Made by a program: the position numbers and the translations under genes. A stretch of 64,000 nucleotides of DNA from Agarivorans albus. GTDB taxonomy: Bacteria > Pseudomonadota > Gammaproteobacteria > Enterobacterales > Celerinatantimonadaceae. The notes beneath the pieces were generated by a model, which saw nothing but the letters and a program-made list of their open reading frames with translations, did no database searches and was not told the DNA's origin. Location of the stretch: assembly GCF_019670105.1 (NCBI RefSeq), contig NZ_AP023032.1, positions 1,730,972-1,794,971 on the forward strand, given 5' to 3'. This document shows, piece after piece, positions 27,297 through 37,254 of this stretch (its first letter is position 1; every line of letters begins with the position of its first letter).

Positions 27297-27651
27297 TCGG
27301 GTTTTGATGCAAATAAGCTTTGTTGGTTAAGTGTTGCTTATGAGTATTGTCCTTAAGCTTCACTTTGTAGTGCAAACCGGCTTTAGCTAGCATGTGCGCA
27401 GCAATAGGCGCAGTAATTAGCAAAAACATGGTAATCAGTATTTCTTTTAAATTAACCCTGCCTAACTCAAAGCTAAAATAAACCATTGAGGCAATTAAAA
27501 TACAGCCGACACCCAATGTGCTCGCCTTGGTTGGGGCGTGCAAGCGGGTGAAAAAATCTGGCAACTTGGCTAAACCAATTGAGCCAATCAACATAACTAC
27601 CGCACCTAGTACAAGCAGAATACTTACAACAATTTCTAATAAACTGGTCAT
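27286..27651 (-). CDS. mrpG: Mrp Na+/H+ antiporter subunit G
   Basis: This is a small membrane subunit of 121 residues with three hydrophobic segments and the MnhG/MrpG core LIGSIGLAKLPDFFTRLHAPTKASTLG. Mrp complexes exchange cytoplasmic Na+ for protons at the inner membrane and need all subunits. It is the last antiporter subunit in the leftward operon, 9 bases after mrpF. Confidence 0.93.
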   Translation of the reverse strand: MTSLLEIVVSILLVLGAVVMLIGSIGLAKLPDFFTRLHAPTKASTLGVGCILIASMVYFSFELGRVNLKEILITMFLLITAPIAAHMLAKAGLHYKVKLKDNTHKQHLTNKAYLHQNPNDE

Positions 27652-27660
27652 CTGCTAATC

Positions 27661-27930
27661 CTATTCGATGATGTCGCCGCGAAGTAAGTATTTACAAAAT
27701 GCAGCAGTACTAACAAAGCCTAATAGGGCGATTAGCAATGCGCTTTCGTAGTAACTTACCGAGCCTTGGTATAAACCTAGCAATATAATTAAGGCAATAC
27801 TGTTGATATACATAGTGTCTACCGCAACAATGCGATCAGGTGCGGTAGGCCCAATAATTAAGCGCCAAGCATTAAGCGCCAAGGCTATACAAATTAAGCC
27901 GCTAGCAAAGAGAGTGGCATAAGCTAACAT
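27661..27930 (-). CDS. mrpF: Mrp Na+/H+ antiporter subunit F
   Basis: The 89-residue subunit has three membrane segments and the family core RLIIGPTAPDRIVAVDTMYINSIALIILLG. It overlaps the end of mrpE by a few bases, so the two are translationally coupled. Confidence 0.93.
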   Translation of the reverse strand: MLAYATLFASGLICIALALNAWRLIIGPTAPDRIVAVDTMYINSIALIILLGLYQGSVSYYESALLIALLGFVSTAAFCKYLLRGDIIE

Positions 27931-28427
27931 TTGAAAATCTCCTTCAGTGGGGCTTCATAGCGCTGTTTAATTTGTGTAATTAGCGCTTGCTCATCCTCTA
28001 GGTGAAGCACGTGTACATACAGCCATTGTTTGTCGTCAGATAACTCGACACTGCAGGTTCCTGGGGTTAACGACACACTGCTTGTAAAAATGGTTAATGG
28101 CAAAGGTTCGCTAAAAGAGATGGGCACTGCGACAAACGCAGGGTTAAGCTTTTTGTTACTTTGCAAAACCCTTTTCGCAACATCAAAGTTCGAAACTACA
28201 ATATCGATAATTAAACGAAATGTGTAAGAGATTACTTTAAGTGGGTTTTTAGCAACCGGTTCTTTTTCACTTAGAGGCGCAACGATCCAAGGGATTACAA
28301 TAGCGAAGATTGCACCTAGTACCATATGCCCGCGGCTAAACTCATGTAAGATTTGCCATACTAACCACAACAGTAAGCTGTGGTAAGGGGTTGGAAACCA
28401 AACAAATTTCTTTTGAGTTTTAATCAT
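27924..28427 (-). CDS. mrpE: Mrp Na+/H+ antiporter subunit E
   Basis: This 167-residue subunit has N-terminal hydrophobic segments and then a cytoplasmic part with the MrpE motifs (VVSNFDVAKRVL, SVSLTPGTCSVELSDDKQWLYVHVL). It overlaps mrpD by four bases and mrpF by seven, showing tight operon packing. Confidence 0.93.
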   Translation of the reverse strand: MIKTQKKFVWFPTPYHSLLLWLVWQILHEFSRGHMVLGAIFAIVIPWIVAPLSEKEPVAKNPLKVISYTFRLIIDIVVSNFDVAKRVLQSNKKLNPAFVAVPISFSEPLPLTIFTSSVSLTPGTCSVELSDDKQWLYVHVLHLEDEQALITQIKQRYEAPLKEIFKC

Positions 28428-29935
28428 TTGGCTACCTCGTTAAGTTGTTGCAGGCTTAAGCCTGCATTGAGTTGCTCTGCGGCAAGCTGAGCGTAATCGG
28501 TTAATGGACCACCAAAGACCACCATTAAAGGTAGTAAGCCCACTAAAATAGCGATGGCTAAATATTGAATAGGGTGCCCTTGTAAGGCAGTGGTGTTTTC
28601 GCCACTGGTACGCCAAAACAAAGAGGTTCCGGCGCGAGATAAGGCAATTAGCGAAATCAAACCTGCACCTAAAATTAAAGACCATATCCACGCCATTTGA
28701 TTGGTATCGGTGACCGATTGCAAGATAAGGGCTTTGCCAACAAAACCAGACAACGGAGGCATGCCGATTAGACCAATTGCAAGCAGCGCAAATACAAAGC
28801 CTAATTTAGCTGATTGAGGCATGGCTCTCGCTGTTACAAAGCGGTCTTCTGCTTTTCCTCGCTGTTGCTGAATGAGCCCCGCCAGCAAAAACATCGCGGC
28901 ACAAGCGATGGTACTGTGTACTAAGTAATAAATACCGGCAGTGCTTGCTTGTACGCTATTAAGGCTAATTGTAACCAACAAAGTACCAACCGAAACAATC
29001 ACCAAGTTGCTACATAATACTCTTAGGCTTTGGCTCGCTAATACTGATATCGCGCCAATGGCGATGGTTAATAGGGCAATTGGCCATAGCCAAGGTAGTG
29101 CAATATTGGCTAGCTCACCCGCTTGTTCACCAAACATTACTCCGTGGATCCGCCAAATACTGTAGATACCAACTTTGGTCATAATGGCAAATAGCGCGGC
29201 TACTGGGGTGCTGGTGCTTGAGTATGCTTTAGGCAACCAAAAGTGCAGCGGAAGCATTGCTGCTTTCAAGCCAAACACGGCAAGTAACAGTAATGCACCA
29301 GACTTAGTAATTAGCTGTTCACTGTGTGACAGTTGCGGAATTTTGTCAGCCATATCGGCAAAGTTGAGGGTACCTAAGGTGCCGTATAAGGTGCCTAAGG
29401 CAAACAAGAATAACGATGAGCCAATTAAGTTCAAAAACACATAATGGATGTTGGCCTGAATTTTTTGTTTACCGCCTCCGTGGATCATCAAGGAGTAGGA
29501 AGCAATCAGTAATACCTCAAAAAATACAAACAGATTGAACGCATCGCCAGTTAGAAAGGCGCCGTTAATACCCATTAGTTGGAACATAATTAATGGATGA
29601 AAAAATGCGCCATTTTTATCTTCACCGGCACTGGCATACAAAATGACAGTTAGGCCTAATATGGCGCTTAAGGCAATCATTAATGCTGAAAAGGCATCAG
29701 CCACTAATACAATACCAAAGGGCGCCGACCAATCACCTAAGGCATACATTTGAATACCTTGATTTTGCACTTTTAAAAGCAAGGCTATTGCCACAACAGC
29801 CATTGATAAATTGGCTGCAACAGTGAAAATACGTTGTTTGCTTAACGAAGCACTTAGGCTTGGAAATAGCAACACCACGCCCACAAAAAACGGGATAAGA
29901 ACGGGGAAAACAACTAAATGATCAAACAAACTCAT
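28424..29935 (-). CDS. mrpD: Mrp Na+/H+ antiporter subunit D
   Basis: This 503-residue protein has about 14 membrane helices and belongs to the same family as the antiporter-like subunits of complex I (NuoM/N type). Key segments are NLFVFFEVLLIASYSLMIHGG, carrying the conserved membrane glutamate, and LLLAVFGLKAAMLPLHFWLPKAYSSTSTPVAALFA, carrying the conserved lysine. It shares one base with mrpC. Together with MrpA it is a likely proton/sodium path. Confidence 0.94.
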   Translation of the reverse strand: MSLFDHLVVFPVLIPFFVGVVLLFPSLSASLSKQRIFTVAANLSMAVVAIALLLKVQNQGIQMYALGDWSAPFGIVLVADAFSALMIALSAILGLTVILYASAGEDKNGAFFHPLIMFQLMGINGAFLTGDAFNLFVFFEVLLIASYSLMIHGGGKQKIQANIHYVFLNLIGSSLFLFALGTLYGTLGTLNFADMADKIPQLSHSEQLITKSGALLLLAVFGLKAAMLPLHFWLPKAYSSTSTPVAALFAIMTKVGIYSIWRIHGVMFGEQAGELANIALPWLWPIALLTIAIGAISVLASQSLRVLCSNLVIVSVGTLLVTISLNSVQASTAGIYYLVHSTIACAAMFLLAGLIQQQRGKAEDRFVTARAMPQSAKLGFVFALLAIGLIGMPPLSGFVGKALILQSVTDTNQMAWIWSLILGAGLISLIALSRAGTSLFWRTSGENTTALQGHPIQYLAIAILVGLLPLMVVFGGPLTDYAQLAAEQLNAGLSLQQLNEVAK

Positions 29936-30288
29936 TAGGCTTTATCCTCCCGCGCTAAACGGTCTATAGGTTCTTCTCCATCAACATGGTCATTACCCAA
30001 GTCGGCACGTCCGCGCATGGCCAAAATAACGGCAAAAGCGGTCATCGCAAATCCAATAACAATCGCTGTTAGGACTAAAGCTTGAGGGAGTGGGTCGGCG
30101 TAATTATCTCCGCCATTTAGCACCGCTGGAGCGCCAATGGTTAATCCGCCACTGGCAAACAAAAATAAGTTAACAGCATAAGACAGCAAGGTTAATCCTA
30201 TAACAAGGGTAAAAGTGTGGCCACGTAGCATCAAAAAGATGCCACAAGCGGTCATAAAGCCGACACACACTGAGTAGACTACTTCCAT
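29935..30288 (-). CDS. mrpC: Mrp Na+/H+ antiporter subunit C
   Basis: The 117-residue, three-helix subunit is homologous to NuoK. It has GIFLMLRGHTFTLVIGLTLLSYAVNLFLF and a conserved DPLPQALVLTAIVIGFAMTAF. It abuts mrpA and mrpD with one-base overlaps. Confidence 0.94.
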   Translation of the reverse strand: MEVVYSVCVGFMTACGIFLMLRGHTFTLVIGLTLLSYAVNLFLFASGGLTIGAPAVLNGGDNYADPLPQALVLTAIVIGFAMTAFAVILAMRGRADLGNDHVDGEEPIDRLAREDKA

Positions 30289-33083
30289 TATCTTTCTCCT
30301 ACGGTGAGTCGTTCTTTGGTAGTGAGTTTGCCTAGATTAGCCAAAATCAATAAGGTTGCGCCGATTACCGTTAAGTACACGCCTAAATCAAATACCAACG
30401 CGCTGGTAAGCTCAAACTTGCCTATCCAAGGTAGTGAGAAGTAATCAAACCAGGAGGTTAAGAATGGGCGACCAAAGGCCCAGCTACCTAAACCGGTGAT
30501 TGCTGCGGTGACTAAACCAATGGCAATAAAGTAGTGGTAACTAACACTTACCCGCTTGCTCATCCAATCTACGCCGTGAGCCAAATACTGCTGAATTAGC
30601 GCAATCGAGGTAATTAGGCCCGCAATAAAGCCACCACCAGGTAGGTTGTGTCCTCGCATGAAAATGTAAGCCGATACCAATAAGAATAAGGGCAGTAAGC
30701 TTTGTGATACTACCGACAGCAGAATTGGGTATTTGTCTTTAGCCCATAAGCGGCCATCGTGATCTTTAGTACGCATCGATAAACGCATTCTTGCGATCAG
30801 CTTATAAATACCTAGTGCCGCAATACCCAAAACGGTAATTTCGCCAAAGGTATCAAAACCACGGAAATCAACCAAAATTACGTTAACCACATTGGTACCA
30901 CCGCCGCCAGTTTTAGCATTAGCAATAAAGAAATCTGAAATGCTATCGAGCGGGTGAGTCAGTAAGGCAAAACAAATACTGCCAACGATACAACCAATTG
31001 CCGAAGCTACCGCTAAGTCACGAACAAAGTGGCTGGGGCGGCTTTTACTGGTAGGAGTATGTTGAGGAAAAAAGTACAAAGCTAACAACAGTAAGATTAC
31101 CGTTACTACTTCTACAGATAACTGGGTTAAGGCTAAATCTGGCGCCGAGAAGTAGGCGAAGGTAATCGATACCACCAAACCCACTAGCGATAGCATCAGC
31201 AGCGCTATCATCCGGTAGTGGCTCCAAATGATGGTAGCGAGAGAGCCTGCAATCAGTAATATTGCGGCAATCACTACAGCGCCATTAAGCGGCGTGCTTG
31301 GCAAGCTTCCTTGAGTTGTCTCTAAATCCAGTAGCGGTGGTGCCGTTAGGGCTAGTGCAAAAAAGCACAGCCAAAATGCGTAGCGCTGTAACGAGCCAGA
31401 CTCTAAATAACCATTCACTTTTTGCGCCCATATTACGCAGCGTTGAATGGCGCCTTCAAATATCATTTTTGCGTCCAGCGCAGGGAATAAGCCTTCAAAC
31501 CTAAACAATGGTTTGCGGTTTAAATAAATGGCTAATCCGCCAGCAATAGCCAGACCGCTCATAAGCAATGGAATGTTAAAGCCGTGCCAAAGAGCTAAAC
31601 TAAATTCGGGTAAGGGGTGGTTCAATACTGCCAGCGAGGCACTGTCTAACAGCGGGCCAATGGTGAAATTAGGGAAGATTCCAACAATCAAACATAAAGC
31701 CACCAAGATTTCGACGGGCACTCGCATGTAGCGCGGTGGCTCGTGCGGTGTTTTGGTTAAACCTTTTGGTTCCCCGTTGAAAAACACATCGTGAATAAAG
31801 CGTAATGAATAGGCTACTGCAAACGCTCCGCCAATGGTGGCGAGAACAGGAATAAGCCAAGACAATGAGCCTAAAATGCTTTGGTCGAGAGTTTCGGCAA
31901 AAAACATTTCTTTGGAAAGAAAACCATTTAACAGCGGCACACCCGCCATCGAGGCTGAGGCCACCATCGCCAGCGTGGCGGTGATTGGCATGTACTTCCA
32001 TAAACCATTAAGTTTGCGCATATCACGCGAACCGGACTCATGGTCGATAATGCCTGCAGCCATAAATAGTGAAGCTTTAAAAATGGCGTGGTTAATAATA
32101 TGAAATACTGCAGCAATTGCCGCCAGTTGGGTATTTAAGCCAAGCAGCAATACAATTAAACCCAAGTGACTAATGGTTGAATAAGCCAGTAAGCCTTTTA
32201 AATCGTGCTTAAATAGTGCTGTGTAAGCACCCAGTAACAACGTGAACAAGCCAGTAAGAGAAACCACCGCAAACCAGGTTTCGGTTCCTGCTAGCACTGG
32301 GTAAAAACGTGCTAATAGAAAGATACCCGCTTTAACCATAGTGGCAGAGTGTAAATAAGCACTTACCGGTGTAGGGGCTGCCATGGCATGTGGTAGCCAA
32401 AAGTGGAACGGAAACTGTGCCGATTTAGTGAAAGCGCCTAATAGAAACAAAGCCAAAATGGCAAAGTAATAAGGGTGTTGCTGCACTAAATCGCCGCTGT
32501 TTAACACCACATCCAGTTCGTAGCTACCGACAACTTGACCCAGTAACACAATGCCACCTAACAGGGCTAAGCCGCCAGCGCCAGTAATGGTAAGCGCCAT
32601 GCGAGCGCCTTTTCTGGCGTCACTGCTATGAGACCAAAAACTAATGAGTAGGAAGGAGCTGATACTGGTTAACTCCCAGAAAAACCACAACTGCAACATG
32701 TTATTCGACATCACAATACCCAGCATTGCAGTCATAAACATGATTAGGTAGCAATAAAAGCGGCCCATGTGGTCTTTTTCGCTCAAGTAGTAGCGAGCAT
32801 ACAAAATGACCAATAAACCTATGCCCAAAATCAGTAAGCTGAACAGCACTGATAAGCCATCAAGGCGAAAAGAGAGGTTAAGCCCTAGCTGTGGGATCCA
32901 AGCGATACTTTGGGTGAAAAATTGGCCACCCAATACCGCAGGCATGTCGAACAAAATCAAGGCCAGTGCAAGCGCAGGTAGCAAGGCGGTAGCCAGTGCA
33001 CAAGTACTTCGGCTGAATTTGTTGGTTAGCAAAGGAACAATAATTCCTAGCATGGGTAAAAACGGTACCCAGAAATAGTGCAT
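30288..33083 (-). CDS. mrpA: Mrp Na+/H+ antiporter subunits A and B, fused
   Basis: This is a 931-residue polytopic protein. The first ~500 residues are a NuoL-like channel with FWELTSISSFLLISFWSH and a TKSAQFPFHFWLPHAMAAPTPVSAYLHSATMVKAG block. The next part holds the MrpA-specific NuoJ-like region (LVDFRGFDTFGEITVLGIAALG). The final ~140 residues are the MrpB domain (LLVSAYIFMRGHNLPGGGFIAGL). An A-B fusion is known in group 2 type Mrp operons of proteobacteria. It is the first gene of the leftward operon. The 190-base gap to the divergent DUF5329 gene should hold its promoter, which I cannot place. Confidence 0.93.
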   Translation of the reverse strand: MHYFWVPFLPMLGIIVPLLTNKFSRSTCALATALLPALALALILFDMPAVLGGQFFTQSIAWIPQLGLNLSFRLDGLSVLFSLLILGIGLLVILYARYYLSEKDHMGRFYCYLIMFMTAMLGIVMSNNMLQLWFFWELTSISSFLLISFWSHSSDARKGARMALTITGAGGLALLGGIVLLGQVVGSYELDVVLNSGDLVQQHPYYFAILALFLLGAFTKSAQFPFHFWLPHAMAAPTPVSAYLHSATMVKAGIFLLARFYPVLAGTETWFAVVSLTGLFTLLLGAYTALFKHDLKGLLAYSTISHLGLIVLLLGLNTQLAAIAAVFHIINHAIFKASLFMAAGIIDHESGSRDMRKLNGLWKYMPITATLAMVASASMAGVPLLNGFLSKEMFFAETLDQSILGSLSWLIPVLATIGGAFAVAYSLRFIHDVFFNGEPKGLTKTPHEPPRYMRVPVEILVALCLIVGIFPNFTIGPLLDSASLAVLNHPLPEFSLALWHGFNIPLLMSGLAIAGGLAIYLNRKPLFRFEGLFPALDAKMIFEGAIQRCVIWAQKVNGYLESGSLQRYAFWLCFFALALTAPPLLDLETTQGSLPSTPLNGAVVIAAILLIAGSLATIIWSHYRMIALLMLSLVGLVVSITFAYFSAPDLALTQLSVEVVTVILLLLALYFFPQHTPTSKSRPSHFVRDLAVASAIGCIVGSICFALLTHPLDSISDFFIANAKTGGGGTNVVNVILVDFRGFDTFGEITVLGIAALGIYKLIARMRLSMRTKDHDGRLWAKDKYPILLSVVSQSLLPLFLLVSAYIFMRGHNLPGGGFIAGLITSIALIQQYLAHGVDWMSKRVSVSYHYFIAIGLVTAAITGLGSWAFGRPFLTSWFDYFSLPWIGKFELTSALVFDLGVYLTVIGATLLILANLGKLTTKERLTVGER

Positions 33084-33276
33084 TTAACGCAGCTCCGTCA
33101 GCTAATTGTTTGGTATTTATGAAAAATCATAGTCATTATTCGAATGAATATCCACGCTTAGTTTACACTACTTGGCTAAAGTTACTCAGCGATTAACAAC
33201 AGTTATTTTGTTTCTTGAGCTTAAGGGAAATGAGTCATAGACTAGGCGCAAACCCCTACAATAAAAGGTGTTTTTG

Positions 33277-33693
33277 ATGGTGCTATTTAAACGCGGTGTT
33301 AGTTTACTGTTGTTAAGTTTGTGCATGTTTAGTCAATTTGCCTTAGCTGAAACAGCAAGCGACTCAAATTGGGTGCTACAGAAGCAACGAATTGAAGCCC
33401 TTTTACAAGCCATTGAACAAGCCGATCTCACTTTTGTTCGCAATGGCTCTGAGCACAATCCTCAGCAAGCAGGCGAACATTTAAGAATGAAGCTAAAGCG
33501 CGCGCAAAACAGTTGGTTTGCGCCAGATAAAGAGAGCTGGACCGCCGAAATGTTCATCGACAAGCTTGCCAGCAAGTCGTCCTTGAGCGGTAAACCTTAT
33601 CAAATTCGTTTTGCCAATGGCGAGCAAGTGGACTCATCCATTTGGCTTTATCAACAGCTCGCTCTATACGATCAGCAGCAGGGAGCACAATGA
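33277..33693 (+). CDS. DUF5329 family exported protein
   Basis: This 138-residue protein has a signal peptide (ending FALAETAS) and the DUF5329 core IEALLQAIEQADLTFVRNGSEHNPQQAGEHLRMKL. A later DKLASKSSLSGKPYQIRF segment also fits. The function of the family is unknown. ATG 33277 has AAAGG 8 bases upstream and is preferred over the GTG at 33268. Its stop overlaps the start of the following regulator (ATGA). Confidence 0.82.
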   Translation: MVLFKRGVSLLLLSLCMFSQFALAETASDSNWVLQKQRIEALLQAIEQADLTFVRNGSEHNPQQAGEHLRMKLKRAQNSWFAPDKESWTAEMFIDKLASKSSLSGKPYQIRFANGEQVDSSIWLYQQLALYDQQQGAQ

Positions 33694-34595
33694 GTAAAAC
33701 TAATTATCACCGTAAGTTTGTACCGGTGATTCGTTACTTAGAAAAAAACTACGATAAAAACCTTAATTTGAATGAAGTGGCGGAGATGGCCCATTTATCT
33801 CCTTACTATTTTCACCGTGTGTTTAAGGCGGTAACGGGAGAGACTCCCGCCGATTTTATTCGCCGCTTAAAACTTGAGAAAGCCGCCACCCAGCTATTTT
33901 TTCATAAAGAAGCGGTTACCAAGGTGGCTTTAGATTTTGGTTTTTCTAGCTCGCAAGCCTTAGCTAAGGCTTTTCGTGGTTATTTCGCACTAAGCCCTAG
34001 CGAAGTAAAAAATTGTGAAAGCATGGAGCATTACACTCAATTGCTAAGAGACAGCAAGATTGGACACCTGTTACGCAACAATGGACACGCTTTAGCAAAC
34101 GGCACGCAATATGATGACACTGCAAATCAAACAAGGAGTGAAATCATGAAAACTGAACATTTTGAAGAAAAGAACTTGGCTTACATTCGGGTAACCGGGC
34201 CCTATGGCGAAGGTTACGATGTTGCCAGTGAACGCCTTTATGGCTGGGCGGGACCAATGGGTTTAGCTGACGGTGAGAGTATTTTTATTTATCACGACAA
34301 CCCAGAGTTAACTCCAGCCGATAAATGCCGTACCGACGTTTGCTTGGCTATACCTGCAGGGGTTACTCCACCTGCAGGCATCGAGTTGCAAACCTTACCT
34401 GCGGGGAGTTATGCCAACTTGCGTAAACTGGTAACGGATAAATCGCAATATGCGCTTTACTGGCAGCAGTTGATGACCCAAGTGGTAGACGCAGAGTTAA
34501 CGGTTGATAACCGCCCGTGTTTCGAGCTTTACCATAGCTACGATTTAAAGACTCACCATGCCGATGTAAGTTTTTGCACCTCAATTAAGTTGTAA
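33690..34595 (+). CDS. AraC-family regulator with GyrI-like effector domain
   Basis: The first ~110 residues hold two helix-turn-helix motifs of the AraC type (NLNEVAEMAHLSPYYFHRVFKAVTGETPADFIRRL and VALDFGFSSSQALAKAFRGYFALSPSEVK). A linker follows, then a ~150-residue GyrI/Rob-type small-molecule-binding domain (KTEHFEEKNLAYIRVTGPYGEGYDVASERLYGWA). This architecture resembles Rob and multidrug-sensing AraC regulators. I set the start at ATG 33690, four bases overlapping the DUF5329 stop; the frame is open further upstream but without homology. A terminator follows. Confidence 0.9.
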   Translation: MSKTNYHRKFVPVIRYLEKNYDKNLNLNEVAEMAHLSPYYFHRVFKAVTGETPADFIRRLKLEKAATQLFFHKEAVTKVALDFGFSSSQALAKAFRGYFALSPSEVKNCESMEHYTQLLRDSKIGHLLRNNGHALANGTQYDDTANQTRSEIMKTEHFEEKNLAYIRVTGPYGEGYDVASERLYGWAGPMGLADGESIFIYHDNPELTPADKCRTDVCLAIPAGVTPPAGIELQTLPAGSYANLRKLVTDKSQYALYWQQLMTQVVDAELTVDNRPCFELYHSYDLKTHHADVSFCTSIKL

Positions 34596-34647
34596 GTAGT
34601 TCAAGCAACAAAAGTTGCTTACCGTGTTTTTGAGTTCATTTTGTTTT

Positions 34648-34672
34648 GCAGCCCGTTCGGGCTGCCTTTTTT
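34648..34672 (+). terminator. Terminator after the AraC-family gene
   Basis: Perfect stem GCAGCCC / GGGCTGC with loop GTTC, then C and six T's. Confidence 0.9.
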
Positions 34673-34765
34673 GTTCCCCAAAATAAAAAATGCTTATAAA
34701 GCTCAAGGCTATAGGCTCTGCTATGCTCTGGTAACTGCATGTTTAAATTGCTTATCTATTAGTGA

Positions 34766-35902
<1,137 letters not shown>

Positions 35903-35913
35903 GGTAGCGTGCA

Positions 35914-36759
35914 ATGACGATTAAATTACTTGCCAGCAACAAAGTGTTTGGTGGAGTCCATCAGCGTTATTCTCATCAATCAGAATCCACGCAATGTGAA
36001 ATGACTTTTGCTGTGTATATGCCGCCGCAAGCTGCCGAGGATACACCGGTACCCTTGTTGTATTGGTTGTCTGGTTTAACCTGTAGCGACGAAAATTTCA
36101 TGCAAAAAGCCGGAGCCTTTAAAGTGGCTGCCGAGCTAGGTATGGCGATTGTGGCCCCTGATACCAGCCCACGAGGTGAAGGCGTTGCTGATGACCCAAA
36201 AGGTGCTTATGATTTAGGCTTAGGTGCTGGCTTTTATGTTAATGCCAGCCAAGCGCCTTGGGCTAAGCACTATCAAATGTATAGCTATATTTGTGAAGAG
36301 TTACCGGCGTTGTTAGAGCAGCATTTTCCCATTTCCCAACAGCGAGCAATTGCCGGGCACTCGATGGGCGGGCATGGCGCATTGTCTATAGCCTTTAAAA
36401 ACCCCCAGCGTTATTCGTCGGTTTCGGCATTTAGCCCAATCTGTCAGCCTACAAATTGCCCTTGGGGACAAAAGGCTTTTGCGGCTTATTTAGGTAATGA
36501 CCAACTACGTTGGCAGGAGCACGACAGTAGTTTGTTGATTAAACAATTAAAACCCGAGCAGCAATTACCACTGCTGATTGACCAAGGCAGCGATGACAAT
36601 TTTCTTGCTGAGCAGCTCAAGCCCGAAACCCTTGTTGATGCCGCTAAGCAACTTGATTACCCAATAAACTTTAGAGTGCAGCAAGGCTACGACCATAGCT
36701 ATTTCTTCATCGCTAGCTTTATCGAAGACCATCTGCGCTTCCACTTTAAGTATTTTTAG
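35914..36759 (+). CDS. fghA: S-formylglutathione hydrolase
   Basis: This serine esterase splits S-formylglutathione to formate and glutathione, completing formaldehyde detoxification. The 281-residue alpha/beta hydrolase has WLSGLTCSDENFMQKAGA near the N-terminus and the nucleophile motif GHSMGGHGAL. A C-terminal DQGSDDNFL supplies the aspartate and GYDHSYFFI the histidine. It is co-transcribed with the dehydrogenase. The MITE-like repeat begins 9 bases after the stop. Confidence 0.95.
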   Translation: MTIKLLASNKVFGGVHQRYSHQSESTQCEMTFAVYMPPQAAEDTPVPLLYWLSGLTCSDENFMQKAGAFKVAAELGMAIVAPDTSPRGEGVADDPKGAYDLGLGAGFYVNASQAPWAKHYQMYSYICEELPALLEQHFPISQQRAIAGHSMGGHGALSIAFKNPQRYSSVSAFSPICQPTNCPWGQKAFAAYLGNDQLRWQEHDSSLLIKQLKPEQQLPLLIDQGSDDNFLAEQLKPETLVDAAKQLDYPINFRVQQGYDHSYFFIASFIEDHLRFHFKYF

Positions 36760-36767
36760 TTAACTAA

Positions 36768-37027
36768 GGTCTGTTGATCTTTGCTGATGGTTTTTGCAGC
36801 AATTTATTAGCCATTTAGGCAAGGCATTGAGTGTGCAGTTAAGTGGGCTTAATAATCACTCGCTAACGCTGAATAAATGGCTAATAAATGCTGCCCAAAG
36901 GGTTCGGATAAGCAAGCTTTACTCTTTGTTAAGCACTTCTTGCTTAGCCCACTAGGCTTCTAAGTGCTCGCCGCGATTAAAGCCCGCTTATCTCGAACAA
37001 CATTTCAACACCAAAGATCAACAGACC
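36768..37027. mobile_element. MITE-like inverted-repeat element, 260 bp
   Basis: Perfect 16-base terminal inverted repeats GGTCTGTTGATCTTTG / CAAAGATCAACAGACC bound the element. Inside are further nested inverted repeats: AATTTATTAGCCATTTA (left) with TAAATGGCTAATAAAT (right), and a GTTCGGATAAGC / GCTTATCTCGAAC pair. It has no ORF of note. It is probably a non-autonomous element or a strongly folded repeat. I cannot confirm a target-site duplication. The remaining ~225 bases up to the GH5 gene show no gene. Confidence 0.72.
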
Positions 37028-37254
37028 CTAGCTACTATCTTTTACGCTAAACCCGCAATTAACACTGCGGGTTTGTTGTTTTTTCACATTCTTTGATGTT
37101 TTGTTTGAAACAAATTTGGGCATATTTTCATTGATGCTTTATTAATGTGAGAACCTACAAATTCTGATTACTGAACAAAGCTTTAGCCTAGGTCAGCCCG
37201 GGCTAATCAGTTAGCCTGCTAAGTAGTAATAGGTAGTTGTTTAGAAGGTAAAGC

